From assembly GCF_036417845.1 (NCBI RefSeq), contig NC_089979.1, positions 30,376,958 to 30,440,957 on the forward strand: a stretch of 64,000 bases of DNA, in the 5' to 3' direction. Below, one piece after another: positions 62,119 to 64,000 of the stretch. The notes beneath the pieces are model-generated. The model had not been told where the DNA came from. It ran no database searches and was given only the letters and a program-made list of their open reading frames with translations. Every line of letters begins with the position of its first letter. Position 1 is the stretch's first letter. This DNA is from Apteryx mantelli. Its lineage: Eukaryota > Chordata > Aves > Apterygiformes > Apterygidae. The translations under genes and the position numbers were made by a program.

Positions 62119-64000
62119 AATTATTAAAAAGCAAAAAAGTTATTGGTAAGTTCTAATACTGAGTGTGATTCTCCTATTTTCTTCAATATGCAGTAAGCAG
62201 ACGACTATGCCACTGTGCTGCTTATATCTGTCACTAATATGTATTATACTGCTTAAGTGGAACAATTAATCTCTTTCTACAGGTGGTGTGAATCTTCTGT
62301 GAATAATGTTTCATAAACCTTTCTTGAAGTTCTAAATTATCAAGGTCACAACTGCTCACAAAACAAGCAATGAAGTTTTAAAGTCCTTCTCTGTTTAACA
62401 ATTTTTACCTATTTGCACACTTACATAATTGTCCAGTTACTTTAAAGATTTCCTTTTCCAAACTAGTAACTTGAGAAAGTGTTTGCTAGTATTTTTCCTT
62501 AAACTAAAATTTTACTGAATGTCAACCTGTCAAAATCACAGTTTTAGAGAAACTAAGGGGAACAGGCAACACAAGTCTGGAAATCTCTGCTGTTTGGAGT
62601 ATGTTTCTTTTGTTTCTTCTTTCATGTTTATGAAGACATTTGTATACTTATGCAGTCTGATGAAACCTTAACATGATGAAGACCCAAAGATGGACCTTAG
62701 TGACTGTTATAAATTCCCAGGAATAGCATCCAAGACCCAAAATGAAAATAAACCAATTGTATTCTGTATCACAGAGTATTTCAATATCTCCAATGGTTTA
62801 ACATTTAAATCTCTCTTCTTTAGAAATACACATTACAACTTACTTGAAACGTTTTACCTCTAACTTCGGTGATACCAGAGAACTCAATCAATAGAAGATA
62901 GTTATAATACCATCACTAAACATACACTAAAGTTGAGAAGGTGATGGTGTGTTTTCACCTATTACAGCTAAGTCAAGGGTCTCTGAAATATTATTATCTG
63001 CACCTATATGCAGACCTATTACAAACAATAAATGTGGTATTTGGAGTCTCCCATAAGCAACTGCATGAGTACAACTTCGATTCTCATCTAGGTCTACTTA
63101 AAGCCCAATCCTTTTGTGTACTCTCCTGCTTAAAGTAAAAGACAGCTTCCAGGAGCTGGAGTATCAGATTCTTGCAGCATCCATGACACTTGTAAGAGTT
63201 CAGTGGTCAGAACACCACTACATATCCTTCAAATGACATGGACCAGTGAAGCTGGACGGTATCACCGCTGAACCACGCCTGCTGGTATCTCAGCAATCCA
63301 CCAGGACATGAGCCCCAGCGCGCCCCAGGTGCTGTGTGCAGACTCTTGACTAAGGAAGAGCCGGTGGATTTTGCATTCTGAGAGTCAACAGTTTTGAATA
63401 GTGAAATGTAAAGAATACACACCAGCTCTAACAGCAGCATCTCAAAAACACTTCACATTGCACAATGCTTATATTCGTTTTTCATTGTAGGGCTTAGGAG
63501 TAAGAAACACTTAGACAGTAAGGCAATAGGTACAACACAAAACACTAACAGAGCTAGCTACCTAGAGATAATAAAAGAAGGCACAGCATTTCTAAAGTTA
63601 AATCATCAGGGTCCCTATTACAATTAAGATAAAAAGAATTCTCTGCATTAACACTCACTGAGCATATTATCTGAAATATTAATGTACTATTCTTTCTTGC
63701 TGTTAGTCATTAATAATATACACCTATTAGTTAAAAGGCAGAATAATATATTCTAAGTGTGCTTTGATTTTTGCACTGCTGAGTCACCGTATTTGGAGGA
63801 TGGTATTATCTTTCCATTTTTGAATGAAATGAAGTATAAATGTATTTTAAAGGGAGAAAAATAAATGTCCTCTTCATTTAGGGTATATTTACTATTCATT
63901 AAACTATACGCCATGCTTCTAGTTCCTAACACCAACCTCATATTGTCAGTCTTTGACATCATGATTCATTACCTTATTAAATGAAAATAACTGACATGTC

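Larger units (their letters stand above)
49006..64000 (-). other. KLHL14: KLHL14 intron, partial (at least 15 kb), upstream side
   Basis: The first base of the exon at 49005 completes a split codon, so an exon must lie further right. No frame in this 15 kb reads like a BTB or BACK domain, so I treat all of it as intron. It contains decayed repeats (52688-52868, 60549-60622), a near-duplicate pair (54555-54595), a hairpin (55142-55163), a pyrimidine-rich tract (60213-60490) and an alternating purine-pyrimidine cluster (62043-62118). Confidence 0.7.

Noticed and set aside
49006..64000. Search for BTB or BACK exons of KLHL14
   Set aside because: No frame on the minus strand here reads like the expected BACK-domain end; the upstream exon must be beyond 64000.
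1..64000. tRNA, rRNA, CRISPR, bacterial or viral genes
   Set aside because: None of the characteristic sequences was seen; the exon-intron layout is that of vertebrate nuclear DNA.

Overview
This is a window of vertebrate nuclear DNA, most likely from a bird; a crocodilian or turtle cannot be excluded. It is AT-rich, mostly non-coding and low in recognisable repeats. No Alu- or L1-like sequence was seen, and the few interspersed elements resemble CR1/L3-type LINE fragments and very old amniote repeats. The one gene I can support is KLHL14 (kelch-like 14, also called Printor), on the minus strand. The predicted protein agrees almost residue for residue with the mammalian KLHL14 C-terminal half as I remember it.

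Layout from left to right. Bases 1-3230 are intergenic sequence beyond the 3' end of KLHL14, with a pyrimidine-rich stretch and no convincing gene. About 3235-5725 is the probable KLHL14 3' UTR, with a canonical AATAAA at 3257-3262 and an AU-rich element near 3676-3688. Seven coding exons follow, in reverse transcript order: 5726-5866 (last, with stop), 6346-6503, 9303-9461, 9590-9780, 15980-16058, 20450-20539 and 48884-49005. Together they give 940 nt with compatible splice phases at every junction, encoding about 312 residues and all six kelch blades. The exons for the BTB and BACK domains and the promoter lie beyond the right edge. From 49006 to 64000 I see only intron. The introns, in transcript order, are >15 kb, 28.3 kb, 4.4 kb, 6.2 kb, 128 bp, 2.8 kb and 0.48 kb.

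The gene product is a substrate-adaptor-like BTB-BACK-kelch protein; the part seen here is the beta-propeller that would bind partners (torsinA is the published partner of Printor).

Points worth a second look are: a 128-bp intron with a GC-AG rather than GT-AG boundary; two minus-strand sites (30538-30568 and 5501-5531) that keep the spacing and core letters of hammerhead-ribozyme motifs typical of Penelope-like retroelements, one of them within the KLHL14 3' UTR in sense orientation; a set of degraded copies of old palindromic amniote repeats sharing a 'gacttcaatggg'-type core; a GC-rich intronic island holding the longest open frame in the window; and several perfect hairpins. No complete new system was found; the hammerhead-like remnants are the most unusual signal.
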